Shown one piece after another: positions 9,232-17,140 of a stretch of DNA of 64,000 nucleotides. The position numbers and the translations under genes were made by a program. Below the pieces are notes generated by a model that was given only the letters and a program-made list of their open reading frames with translations, did not search any database and was not told where the DNA came from. Within the stretch, counting starts at the first letter, position 1, and every line of letters starts with the position of its first letter. The DNA is from Tardiphaga sp. P9-11 (GTDB taxonomy: Bacteria; Pseudomonadota; Alphaproteobacteria; Rhizobiales; Xanthobacteraceae): positions 372,001-436,000 of the forward strand of contig NZ_NPKQ01000003.1 of assembly GCF_008329525.1 (NCBI RefSeq). Direction: 5' to 3'.

Positions 9232-10278
9232 ATGATGCTGGGCAGCGACGTATCGAGCCTCTCGACCGATGCCGCGACCGCCGCGGCACAAGGCCTGTCG
9301 ATCGTTGTGCCTGTCTACAACGAGGCACTCGGCCTCGCTTTGTTTCATGAGCGGCTAGCCGTGCTCGCGACCACGCTGAAGGAGCGTCACGGCCTCGCAT
9401 GCGAAGTCGTCTATGTCGATGACGGCAGCACCGATGGCACGCTGGCGGTTGCGCGCAGCCTGCAAGCCACGTCGCTCGACGTTCAGGTCGTGTCGCTGTC
9501 GCGTAATTTCGGCAAGGAAGCGGCCCTGATGGCGGGGCTCGACCATGTTACCAAAGGCGCGGTTTTGTTCATGGATGGCGACGGCCAGCATCCGCCAACG
9601 CTCGTCGAGCAACTGGTGCGTCACTGGATCGTCGAAGGCTATGACGTCGTCTACACGGCCAAAGCCCATCGCGACAACGAATCCTTCCTGCGCCGCCAGG
9701 CCGTACGCGGCTTCTATGCGCTGATCAACTGGGGCGCACGGCAGAAAATTCCGGAAGATGCCGGCGACTTCCGTTTGCTGTCACCACGCGCGGCCGCGGC
9801 ACTGCGCCAGTTGCCGGAGCGCAATCGTTTCTTCAAGGGACTTGCCACCTGGATCGGCTTCCGCCAGCTCCGCGTCGATTATGAACCGGCGGCGCGTGAG
9901 CATGGCGTCACGTCTTTCAATCCGAAGCAGCTGATCGGCCTGTCGATCGAAGGCCTGACCTCGTTCTCGGTCGCGCCGCTGCGTTTCGCGAGCCTGCTCG
10001 GGCTGCTGCTCGCCTTCGGCGCGTTCCTGTTCGGGATCTCGATCCTGTGGGAGACGTGGATCTCGGGCAAATCAGTGCCGGGCTATCCGTCTCTCGTGGT
10101 CGGCCTGATGACCATCGGCGGCGTTCAGCTGCTCATGATCGGCGTACTCGGCGAATATATCGGCAAGATCCTGTCCGAGCTGAAGGCGCGGCCGATCTAT
10201 TTCGTCGCCGAACACAGCGTGAAGCGCAACGCGACCGAAAGCACGGTACAAACCACCGACCGGACCGCCGCCGAATGA
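9232..10278 (+). CDS. Polyprenyl-phosphate glycosyltransferase, GT2 (DPM1/ArnC/GtrB-like)
   Basis: 348 aa inner-membrane glycosyltransferase. The GT-A domain shows IVVPVYNEALGL near residue 23, VYVDDGSTDGTL, the nucleotide/metal-binding DGDGQHPP (about residue 117), and the acceptor-site EDAGDFRLL. Two transmembrane helices follow near residues 255-275 and 290-315 (LRFASLLGLLLAFGAFLFGI, then VGLMTIGGVQLLMIGVLGEYIGKI). This architecture transfers a sugar from a nucleotide donor to undecaprenyl phosphate. The stop overlaps the start of the downstream YdjC-type deacetylase gene by four bases (ATGA at 10275), so the pair is probably one pathway, with an amino-sugar carrier made and then deacetylated. 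The sugar is not known. Confidence 0.92.
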   Translation: MMLGSDVSSLSTDAATAAAQGLSIVVPVYNEALGLALFHERLAVLATTLKERHGLACEVVYVDDGSTDGTLAVARSLQATSLDVQVVSLSRNFGKEAALMAGLDHVTKGAVLFMDGDGQHPPTLVEQLVRHWIVEGYDVVYTAKAHRDNESFLRRQAVRGFYALINWGARQKIPEDAGDFRLLSPRAAAALRQLPERNRFFKGLATWIGFRQLRVDYEPAAREHGVTSFNPKQLIGLSIEGLTSFSVAPLRFASLLGLLLAFGAFLFGISILWETWISGKSVPGYPSLVVGLMTIGGVQLLMIGVLGEYIGKILSELKARPIYFVAEHSVKRNATESTVQTTDRTAAE

Positions 10279-11120
10279 CCGGCGCTGCCCTGCGCCGCAT
10301 CACGCTCTGCGCCGACGATTACGGCATCAGCCCCGGCGTCAATCAGGGCATCCGCGAACTCATCGCACTCGGGCGCCTCAACGCCACATCCGTGATGGTC
10401 GTCGGTCCTGCGATTTCGCGCGATGACGTGAGTGCGCTGCAGGATGCCGTCGCCAAGAATCCGAATTGCGAGATCGGGCTACACGCGACGCTGACCGCGC
10501 CGTTTCATCCACTGACGATGCATTACCGACCGCTGCTCGATGAACTGTTCCTGCCGCTTGGCAGGATGCTGCGTTTCAGCCTGTTGCGAAAACTCGATCG
10601 CGAGGCGATCCAAACCGAGCTGACCGCGCAGGTTGCGAAGTTTGCGACCCTGTTCGGACGCGCACCTGATTATGTCGACGGGCACCAGCACGTGCAGACG
10701 TTCCCCCAAGTGCGCGATGCGATCCTCGCCGCGGTGAAGAAACATGCGCCAAAGGCATGGGTTCGACAATCCGGCCGTATGCTGCCGTTAGGCCAACGCC
10801 TCGATAATCCGAAGGCGCTGTTGCTCGACACGCTGAGCGCCACGTTTCGCAGGCGTGCGACGCGCGCCGGCGTGACGTTCAATCCGGGATTCGCTGGCGC
10901 CTATGATTTCGCCAAACAGGCCGACTTCGGTGCCCTGATGGCCGGCTTTCTCGACGGCCTCCCGGATGGCGGGCTGGTGATGTGCCATCCCGGCCATGTC
11001 GATGACATCCTGGTCGATCTCGATCCGTTCACCGACCAGCGCGAGCGCGAATATCAATACCTGGCAAGCGAAGCCTTCGCGCAGCTGCTGGTGGCAAACA
11101 ACGTCACTCTCGCACGCTAG
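10275..11120 (+). CDS. YdjC/ChbG/HpnK-family carbohydrate deacetylase
   Basis: 281 aa. The metal-dependent deacetylase fold is shown by ITLCADDYGISPGVNQGI at the N-terminus (Asp-Asp pair, catalytic base and metal ligand), DYVDGHQHVQTFPQVR (about residue 133; His ligands) and LVMCHPGHVDD near residue 235. The start at 10275 was chosen because it gives the conserved N-terminus and a four-base overlap with the glycosyltransferase gene; the longer open frame from 10047 is out of phase with that gene and not real. Known relatives deacetylate chitooligosaccharides (ChbG), hopanoid precursors (HpnK) or undecaprenyl-phosphate-N-acetyl amino sugars (NaxD). Pairing with a DPM-like transferase favours the NaxD-like role; this is inference. 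Confidence 0.9.
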   Translation: MTGAALRRITLCADDYGISPGVNQGIRELIALGRLNATSVMVVGPAISRDDVSALQDAVAKNPNCEIGLHATLTAPFHPLTMHYRPLLDELFLPLGRMLRFSLLRKLDREAIQTELTAQVAKFATLFGRAPDYVDGHQHVQTFPQVRDAILAAVKKHAPKAWVRQSGRMLPLGQRLDNPKALLLDTLSATFRRRATRAGVTFNPGFAGAYDFAKQADFGALMAGFLDGLPDGGLVMCHPGHVDDILVDLDPFTDQREREYQYLASEAFAQLLVANNVTLAR

Positions 11121-12085
11121 TCTGCGAACTGTCCGCTAGCCTTGATGATCGGCGCCCAGCGATCGACCTCGCTGTCGAGCTGCTTCTTCAATGCCTGCGG
11201 CGTCGCCTGATCCTGCGGCACCGGATCGGTGTTGATGTCGTTGAAGCGCTTGATCAACTCAGGATCACGCAGCGATTCCTGCAGCGTCTTGGCGAGTTTC
11301 TGCACGATATCATCGGGCGTCCCCTTCGGCGCATAGATGCCGTGCCAGGCGCCCGCTTCGAAACCCTTCAGGCCGGCCTCGTCGGCCGTAGGGAGATCCG
11401 GCATCGACGACAGGCGTGTCTTGGTGGTGATGGCGTAGCTCTTCACGAGCTTGGCTGCGATCGGGCCGGTGGTGTTGGTGGTCTGGTCACAGGTGAGATC
11501 GATCTGGCCGGCGATCAGATCGTTCATCACCGGGCCATTACCCTTGTAGGGCACCGACAGGATCTGCTTGTCGATGGCATTCATGAACATCAGGCCGCAG
11601 AGCTGCGAGGCCGCGCCGAGGCCGGCATTGCCGAAAGTCATCTTGTCGCCGTTGGCCTTGATATAGGTAATTAGTTCGGCAAGCGTGTTCGGCGGCAGGT
11701 TCGGCCTGGAGATGATGGTCATCGGCGCATTGGTGACGAGGCCGATCGGCGCGAAGGCGGTCTTGGTGTCGTAAGGCAGCTTGCGATACAGCGTCGCAGC
11801 CGTAGAAATTCCGATGTGATGGATCAGGATCGTGTAGCCGTCCGGCTCGGCGCGGGCCGCGCGGGCCGCCGCGATGGTGCCGCCGGCGCCTGTGGCGTTT
11901 TCGATGATGATGGTCTGGCCAAGCAGTTTCGACATGGTCGCCGCGGTGACGCGCGCGACGGTGTCGGTGGCACCGCCGGCCGCGAACGGCACCAGCATGG
12001 TGATCGGCCTGTTGGGATAGCCCTGTGCGAAGGCAGCGGAGCTTGCCAGCGTAATCGCAAACGCAAGTGTAGCTGTGGCTTTCAT
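11117..12085 (-). CDS. Bug/TctC-family periplasmic solute-binding protein
   Basis: 322 aa. A Sec-type signal peptide (ATLAFAITLASSAAFAQG, cleavage near residue 21) precedes the family signature PITMLVPFAAGGATDTVARV. Further family segments are IIENATGAGGTIAAARAARA and ILIHHIGISTAATLYRKLPYD. It overlaps the convergent deacetylase gene by four bases. Upstream on the same strand, 75 bases away, lies a tartrate/D-malate dehydrogenase gene; the two probably form an operon, pointing to a C4 hydroxy- or dicarboxylate as ligand. As with the protein at 900-1895, no TctA/TctB subunits are nearby. The two Bug proteins are related only at family level. Confidence 0.93.
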   Translation of the reverse strand: MKATATLAFAITLASSAAFAQGYPNRPITMLVPFAAGGATDTVARVTAATMSKLLGQTIIIENATGAGGTIAAARAARAEPDGYTILIHHIGISTAATLYRKLPYDTKTAFAPIGLVTNAPMTIISRPNLPPNTLAELITYIKANGDKMTFGNAGLGAASQLCGLMFMNAIDKQILSVPYKGNGPVMNDLIAGQIDLTCDQTTNTTGPIAAKLVKSYAITTKTRLSSMPDLPTADEAGLKGFEAGAWHGIYAPKGTPDDIVQKLAKTLQESLRDPELIKRFNDINTDPVPQDQATPQALKKQLDSEVDRWAPIIKASGQFAD

Positions 12086-12160
12086 GAGATCCTCCCTGAA
12101 TATTGTTTTGATTTATTGAAGGCGAACGCCCCGGTGAGGCCGGGGCGTTCGGAAATCGCG

Positions 12161-13234
12161 TCAGACGTTCGAACTATGGATTGCGTCCACCACTGCGTCG
12201 GTCACTTCTTTCGTCGTGGCCTTGCCGCCGACATCCGGTGTGATGATGCCGGCTTCGCAGACTTTCTCCACCGCACGCATCAGCCGCGCCGAGGCATCCG
12301 GTTCGCCGAGGTGATCGAGCATCTGTGCCGCAGTCCAGAAGCTGGCCACAGGATTGGCGATTCCCTTGCCGGTGATGTCGAAAGCCGAGCCGTGGATCGG
12401 TTCGAACATCGAGGGGAAGCGCCGTTCCGGGTCGATATTCGCCGTCGGCGCGACACCGAGGCTGCCGGCCAATGCACCGGCCAGGTCGGAGAGAATGTCG
12501 GCGTGAAGGTTCGTCGCGACGATGGTGTCGAGGCTCTGCGGCTTCAGTGTCATGCGCACGGTCATGGCGTCGACCAGCATCTTGTCCCAGGTGACGTCAG
12601 GGAAGTCCTTCGACACTTCGTCGGCGATCTCGTCCCACATCACCATGCCGTGGCGCTGCGCGTTCGACTTGGTGACGACAGTGAGTAGTTTGCGCGGACG
12701 CGACTGCGCCAGCTTGAACGCATAGCGCATGATCCTCATCACGCCGACGCGGGTGAACACCGAGACTTCGGTGCCGACTTCCTCGGGCAGTCCGCGATGC
12801 ACACGTCCGCCGCAGCCGGCATATTCGCCTTCAGAGTTTTCACGCACGATCACCCAGTCGAGATCGCCGGTATTCACGTTGCGCAGCGGTGAGGTGATGC
12901 CCGGCAGAATCTTGGTCGGGCGCACATTGGCGTATTGGTCAAAGCCCTGGCAGATCGGCAGCCGCAGGCCCCACAGCGTGATGTGGTCGGGCACATCAGG
13001 TGCGCCCACAGCGCCGAAATAGATCGCATCGAACTTCTTCAACTTCGGCAGACCGTCGGCTGGCATCATCACGCCATGCTTGCGGTAATATGCGGAGCCC
13101 CAGTCAAAGGTCTCGACATTGAAAACCACGTCGCCGACGCGCTTCTGCAGCGCTTCCAGCACACGGGTGCCGGCGGCGATGACTTCGGGGCCGATCCCGT
13201 CGGCCGGAATGGCCGCGATAGAATATGTGCGCAT
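12161..13234 (-). CDS. Tartrate dehydrogenase / D-malate dehydrogenase (decarboxylating), NAD-dependent
   Basis: 357 aa member of the isocitrate/isopropylmalate dehydrogenase superfamily. Recognisable segments are IPADGIGPEVIAAG at the N-terminus, the substrate-site region DLDWVIVRENSEGEYAGCGG, RHGMVMWDE, NLHADILSDLAGALAGSLGVAPTANI (metal-binding Asp residues), and MFEPIHGSAFDITGKGIANP. The last two and GLRLPICQGFDQYANVRP match TTUC/DmlA rather than LeuB (no leucine-pathway neighbours). The reaction is NAD-dependent oxidation and/or decarboxylation of tartrate or D-malate. It sits upstream of a Bug/TctC protein gene on the same strand and is divergent from a LysR gene with a good operator between them, so it is probably induced by its substrate. 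Confidence 0.9.
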   Translation of the reverse strand: MRTYSIAAIPADGIGPEVIAAGTRVLEALQKRVGDVVFNVETFDWGSAYYRKHGVMMPADGLPKLKKFDAIYFGAVGAPDVPDHITLWGLRLPICQGFDQYANVRPTKILPGITSPLRNVNTGDLDWVIVRENSEGEYAGCGGRVHRGLPEEVGTEVSVFTRVGVMRIMRYAFKLAQSRPRKLLTVVTKSNAQRHGMVMWDEIADEVSKDFPDVTWDKMLVDAMTVRMTLKPQSLDTIVATNLHADILSDLAGALAGSLGVAPTANIDPERRFPSMFEPIHGSAFDITGKGIANPVASFWTAAQMLDHLGEPDASARLMRAVEKVCEAGIITPDVGGKATTKEVTDAVVDAIHSSNV

Positions 13235-13307
13235 GTAAAGGTCTCTGCTGGGTTGAGCTTGCTTTCCTCACCCTGCAGGCAGGCTGCGCGCAGCTCAATC
13301 GCATTTG

Positions 13308-13330
13308 ATTATACAAATAAATGATATAAT
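13308..13330. promoter_or_regulatory. LysR-type operator (T-N11-A box) between tartrate dehydrogenase and lysR
   Basis: ATTATA (13308-13313) and TATAAT (13325-13330) form perfect 6-base arms separated by 11 bases, the exact T-N11-A geometry of LysR-type regulator recognition sites. It lies in an AT-rich stretch of the 133-base region between two divergent genes, 37 bases before the lysR start and 74 bases from the dehydrogenase start. Base composition alone favours some AT palindromes, but spacing and place support the call. Confidence 0.7.
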
Positions 13331-13367
13331 TTGTTGTCGAGGCGATGAGAGCTCGCCGGGAGGACCG

Positions 13368-14273
13368 ATGGATCTGCACCAGCTACGCTGCTTCACTGTG
13401 GCAGCGGACGAGCTGCATTTCGGCCGCGCGGCGCGGCGGCTCGAAATGATGCCGTCGGCGCTCGGCCGCACTATCCGTATGCTGGAGGACGACCTCGGCA
13501 CCCGTCTGCTTACGCGCACCACGCGCAGCGTTGCCCTGACCGATGACGGCGCCGAGTTTCTGAAGCAAGCGCGCGACCTCCTCCTCCGCGCCGACCAGAT
13601 CGCATCGTCATTCCGGGCGCGCGTGCGGGCCCGCGCAGCCACGATCCGCGTCGGCGCCATAGACAGCGCCGCTGCGGGGCTGGTTCCAGCACTGCTGCAC
13701 GATCATCGCGAACGAGCCCCGGAGGTTGCGATCCAACTGGTCGAGGACAAGACTATCCGGCTGCTGCCCCGCCTGCTCTCGGGTCGGCTCGATCTCGCTT
13801 TCGTCCGGCCGCCTGAGAGCGCCGACAAGCGACTGGAATTCATGTTTCTGTTTCACGAGACGGCGGTCGTCGCTGTCTCCGAACGTCACCCGCTGGCATC
13901 GCGGGCGAGCCTGACGATTGCGGAGATCGCCGACGAGCCGCTGATCGTGCCGGAGCGACGTTCGCGGCCGCATAGTCACGACCTGACGATGAAACTGTTT
14001 GCGGAAGCCGGCCTGCAGGCCAATGTCGTGCAGATCGCTGACGAGAAGCAGACCATCGTCAATCTCGTTGCCGCCGAGATCGGGCTGGCGATCGTGCCGC
14101 GCTGGACCTCCCGCATGCCGGCACGCGGCGTTCGCTATATGCCTCTGGGCACGTCGGGGATGAACAAACTGCCCCTCGCCGCCGCCTGGGTGCGAGGAAC
14201 GCGCGATCCCGCACGGGATCAGCTTCTGGAGATGCTGCAGGCCAATCTGGCGCGTTACGCGCGGGAAGCGTGA
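13368..14273 (+). CDS. LysR-family transcriptional regulator
   Basis: 301 aa. Residues 1-60 are the winged helix-turn-helix ([20 protein letters not shown], then [20 protein letters not shown]), close to the BenM/CatM/CbnR branch, which begins with almost this motif. The effector domain follows from about residue 90 ([18 protein letters not shown]). ATG 13368 has GGGAGGA at the right distance and starts the conserved HTH; the frame is open to 13305 but that extension is not family-like. It is divergent from the tartrate/D-malate dehydrogenase gene and shares with it the T-N11-A operator at 13308-13330, the classical arrangement for an autoregulated activator of a catabolic operon. Confidence 0.95.
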   Translation: MDLHQLRCFTVAADELHFGRAARRLEMMPSALGRTIRMLEDDLGTRLLTRTTRSVALTDDGAEFLKQARDLLLRADQIASSFRARVRARAATIRVGAIDSAAAGLVPALLHDHRERAPEVAIQLVEDKTIRLLPRLLSGRLDLAFVRPPESADKRLEFMFLFHETAVVAVSERHPLASRASLTIAEIADEPLIVPERRSRPHSHDLTMKLFAEAGLQANVVQIADEKQTIVNLVAAEIGLAIVPRWTSRMPARGVRYMPLGTSGMNKLPLAAAWVRGTRDPARDQLLEMLQANLARYAREA

Positions 14274-14393
14274 CAAGGCCGCCGGTCGTTTTGTCGCATA
14301 ACGAAATTTAATCCAGGCGGCACTTATTGCGACACAAAGCGTCACTACATCTCCAGCGCGCAAAGCAAGCGCGCTTTGAAGACAGAGGACGCC

Positions 14394-15203
14394 ATGACAC
14401 CGCAAGAACGCCAACTGGTTGACGATCTTTTTGACCGGCTCAGCAAGGTCGAAGGCGCGCCACGCGATCCGGACGCGCTCGACGCCATTGCGCAGGGCCA
14501 GCGCCGCGCACCCAATGCGCTCTATGCGTTGGTGCAGACCGTATTGCTGCAGGACGAAGCGCTGAAGCGCGCCCATGAGCGCATCCAGCAGCTGGAAGGC
14601 AACGGCGCCCCCGAACAGGCCGCTCAGGGCGGTTTCCTCGATTCAATGCGTGACGCGCTGTTCGGTCAGGGCCAGAACCCGAACCAGCCGCGCGGCTCGG
14701 TGCCGAGTGTGCGCCCGCCTGAACCCAATCGCGCTGCCTGGAACACCGGGCAGGTCCTCGGCCAGCCGCAGCCACAGGGTGGCTATGGTCAGGGCGGCTA
14801 TGGCCAAGGTCCCGCACCGGGCCAGTTTGGCCAGCAGCAGCCTCAGGCCGGCGGTGGTGGCGGTTCCTTCCTGGGTACAGCCGCAGCGGCGGCAGCCGGC
14901 GTGGTCGGCGGCTCGCTATTGCTCGGCAGCATCCGCTCGATGATGGGTGGCAGCCATCAGCAAGGTTTCGGCGATGCCGCCAATGCCAGCGAGAGCAAGA
15001 GCCCATGGAGCTCCGGTTCGGATTCGTCCGGCGGCAGCCTCGGCAATCAGGCCGGCGTCAATGATATCGGCTCGTCCGGCGGCTCCCGTGCCGGATCGTT
15101 CGATCAGGCGCAGGCCGATGCCGATCAGGACCAGGATCAAGACCAGGACGACGGTGACTACGACACGATGGATATGGACTCCGACGACAGCGATTTCACC
15201 TGA
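14394..15203 (+). CDS. DUF2076-family protein
   Basis: 269 aa. The N-terminal 80 residues (TPQERQLVDDLFDRLSKVEG ... LYALVQTVLLQDEALKRAHERIQQLE) are the helical, possibly coiled-coil DUF2076 signature. A middle Gly/Gln/Pro-rich stretch follows (GGYGQGGYGQGPAPGQFGQQ), then one hydrophobic segment AAAAAAGVVGGSLLLGSIRS, and a strongly acidic tail of alternating Asp/Gln ending in DDGDYDTMDMDSDDSDFT. ATG 14394 has AGAGGA upstream. The hydrophobic segment could anchor it to the membrane. It is followed by a strong bidirectional terminator. The family has no established function; the layout suggests a cell-envelope or surface-associated protein. Confidence 0.88.
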   Translation: MTPQERQLVDDLFDRLSKVEGAPRDPDALDAIAQGQRRAPNALYALVQTVLLQDEALKRAHERIQQLEGNGAPEQAAQGGFLDSMRDALFGQGQNPNQPRGSVPSVRPPEPNRAAWNTGQVLGQPQPQGGYGQGGYGQGPAPGQFGQQQPQAGGGGGSFLGTAAAAAAGVVGGSLLLGSIRSMMGGSHQQGFGDAANASESKSPWSSGSDSSGGSLGNQAGVNDIGSSGGSRAGSFDQAQADADQDQDQDQDDGDYDTMDMDSDDSDFT

Positions 15204-15223
15204 TCGTTTAGACCCGCAACAAA

Positions 15224-15253
15224 AAAACGGCCGCTCTCACGAGCGGCCGTTTT
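15224..15253. terminator. Bidirectional intrinsic terminator
   Basis: A 13-base perfect stem (15224-15236 with 15241-15253, core ACGGCCGCTC/GAGCGGCCGT, loop TCAC) flanked by A and T runs on both sides. It lies between the convergent DUF2076 and L,D-transpeptidase genes and can end both transcripts. Confidence 0.9.
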
Positions 15254-15271
15254 CATGTGATGTGAGATCGA

Positions 15272-16060
15272 TCAGATCACGACGACCCGTGCTCCGACGC
15301 CAACGCGGCCATAGAGATCGATGACGTCCTCGTTGCGCATGCGGATGCACCCAGACGATACGTTCGTGCCGATTGTCCAAGGCTCGTTGGAGCCGTGAAT
15401 GCGGTACAGGGTCGAACCGAGATACATCGCACGCGCGCCGAGCGGATTTTCCGGACCACCTTCCATGTAACGCGGCAAGTCAGGACGGCGCGCCAGCATT
15501 TCCTTTGGCGGCGTCCACGACGGCCATTCCTTCTTTGCCGTGATTGTCTTCACACCGGACCACGTAAAGCCCGGACGTCCGACACCGATGCCATAGCGCA
15601 TAGCCTTGCCGCCGCCCTGCACCAGAAACAGAAACTTGTTCGGCGTATCAACGACGATGGTGCCGGCACTCTCGCTGCCCTGATACTCGACCATTTGCGG
15701 TTGATACTTGGGATCGAGCGTCGGGCGGGCGGCATCCGCCGTCTCCTCCTGCTGATAGACGCGCTGTTGCGGATCCATCGGCGGCAGCATCGAACGACGC
15801 TGTTCGTAGGAATATTCCGGCTGCTGATAGCGCTGGCCCTGCTGCGCCGGACCATCACTGAACAGAAACTCGATGAAGCCGCCGCCCATGCGCGAGCGTT
15901 CGGCATAGGCCGTGCGCTGCATGGGGCGCTGCGGCTGCGGCGCATAGACCACGGAAGGTTCGGCGAATGGCGCTGCGGCCTCGACCGCAACCGCCTGATC
16001 GAATCCGGCGCTAATGAATGACGCGCTGGCAAGAAGCGTGAGCGAGAACTTTTTGAACAT
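15272..16060 (-). CDS. L,D-transpeptidase (YkuD family)
   Basis: 262 aa periplasmic enzyme that makes or anchors peptidoglycan cross-links by attack of a Cys on the third residue of the stem peptide. A signal peptide (FKKFSLTLLASASFISAGFD) begins at ATG 16060; the open frame runs further upstream but lacks a signal before that point. Residues 40-120 are Gln/Pro-rich. The YkuD domain covers roughly the last 130 residues and ends with the catalytic motif: His near residue 222 (HGSNEPWTIG) and Cys near residue 238 (SSGCIRM). Such proteins are numerous in rhizobia. It is convergent with the DUF2076 gene and shares its terminator. Confidence 0.94.
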   Translation of the reverse strand: MFKKFSLTLLASASFISAGFDQAVAVEAAAPFAEPSVVYAPQPQRPMQRTAYAERSRMGGGFIEFLFSDGPAQQGQRYQQPEYSYEQRRSMLPPMDPQQRVYQQEETADAARPTLDPKYQPQMVEYQGSESAGTIVVDTPNKFLFLVQGGGKAMRYGIGVGRPGFTWSGVKTITAKKEWPSWTPPKEMLARRPDLPRYMEGGPENPLGARAMYLGSTLYRIHGSNEPWTIGTNVSSGCIRMRNEDVIDLYGRVGVGARVVVI

Positions 16061-16292
16061 CGACGTACTCTGCACTGTTTCGTCGTGCGCGTTCTCACCT
16101 GAGAAGCGCTTTGCACGCTCCGATTTAAGGTTAAAATCGCCTCGGTTTGGTAAACACAATCGCCATTTGGATTCACCACGTCGTCAAACGGTGCAGTTCT
16201 GTCGAGTAGCGTTTATTTTGAATAAACGCGAAGACCTCATGGTTAACTAACAGTTCTCGCCGCGACGCCTGACTATCGGTGCACTGTTCCCG

Positions 16293-16305
16293 CGTGAACT
16301 TCACG
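16293..16305. promoter_or_regulatory. 13-base palindrome upstream of cheZ
   Basis: CGTGAA-C-TTCACG is a perfect 6-base inverted repeat 51 bases before the cheZ start, in the 296-base region between the divergent L,D-transpeptidase and cheZ genes. It may be an operator. I see no other structure in this region, which is AT-richer than its surroundings and probably holds both promoters. Confidence 0.3.
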
Positions 16306-16356
16306 TTAAACTCATGCGTATACGAACGGGGGATTGATTGAACGTTGGGGGACCTG

Positions 16357-17127
16357 ATGTCTGTTCGTCGCAAGCGATTTCGCATTGAAGAAGTTTTCGG
16401 TACCGCACCTATGCCCAATGAAGTGGTGGGCAGCGAGCCAATGCCGATGCATCGCGAAATCATGACCGAACTCCGCGCTATCCGCGCGCAGATGGGAGCG
16501 CCGTCTCGCAATGCTGTGACAGACCAGGTCGGCGCCGCTGCCGATCAGCAGATCGCGGAAGCGCAGGCCTTGCTTGCGACCTATCGTGCGCAGATCGAGC
16601 AGTGCGAGAAGCTGAAGATCGAACTCGACCTCATCCACGATGCCATTACCCGCACCAAGCAGGAAATCGCAGTTCTTCACGGCAAGAGCTTCGAAGGCGA
16701 CGAAATGGCCAAGGTCAACGGCGAACTCGGCGCTGTCGTCGGTGGCACCGAAGAAGCCACGCAGCAGATCCTGGCTGCCGCCGAAGCGATCGACAATGCC
16801 GCCACTGCACTGAGCAAGGTAACCTCGCCCGATCAGCAGAAGCAAATGCTGGAAGAGATCGGCGACAGTGTCGTGGCGATCTTTGAAGCCTGTAACTTCC
16901 AGGATCTCACCGGCCAGCGCATCAGCAAGGTCATGACCACGATGAAGTTCATCGAGAATCGCATCACCGCGATGATGGACATCTGGGGTGGCGTCGACGA
17001 GATCAAGGCGCATGCGCCAGCGAAGGTTGACGAGCGCGGCGAAGACGAGAAACTGCTGAACGGTCCGAAGCTGGATGGCGATGTCGGCCATGCCTCGCAG
17101 GACGATATCGACGCATTGTTCGGCTAG
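16357..17127 (+). CDS. cheZ: CheZ-family chemotaxis phosphatase (orphan)
   Basis: 256 aa. Residues 60-200 are a long helical region. CheZ's catalytic motif is present as FQDLTGQRI with Asp183 and Gln187, the residues that dephosphorylate CheY-P in the Escherichia coli enzyme. The extreme C-terminus, SQDDIDALFG, resembles the short CheY-binding peptide of CheZ. ATG 16357 has GGGGGA directly upstream. No other chemotaxis or flagellar gene is in the window, so the gene is isolated from its partners, as reported for some alphaproteobacterial CheZ-like genes. It probably acts at the inner face of the cell on a CheY or similar response regulator encoded elsewhere. Confidence 0.88.
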   Translation: MSVRRKRFRIEEVFGTAPMPNEVVGSEPMPMHREIMTELRAIRAQMGAPSRNAVTDQVGAAADQQIAEAQALLATYRAQIEQCEKLKIELDLIHDAITRTKQEIAVLHGKSFEGDEMAKVNGELGAVVGGTEEATQQILAAAEAIDNAATALSKVTSPDQQKQMLEEIGDSVVAIFEACNFQDLTGQRISKVMTTMKFIENRITAMMDIWGGVDEIKAHAPAKVDERGEDEKLLNGPKLDGDVGHASQDDIDALFG

Positions 17128-17140
17128 GGTTGACGACCGA

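Noticed and set aside
10047-10274. Upstream extension of the YdjC deacetylase frame
   Set aside because: It is a shadow of the glycosyltransferase gene in another frame; the ATGA overlap start at 10275 fits the family.
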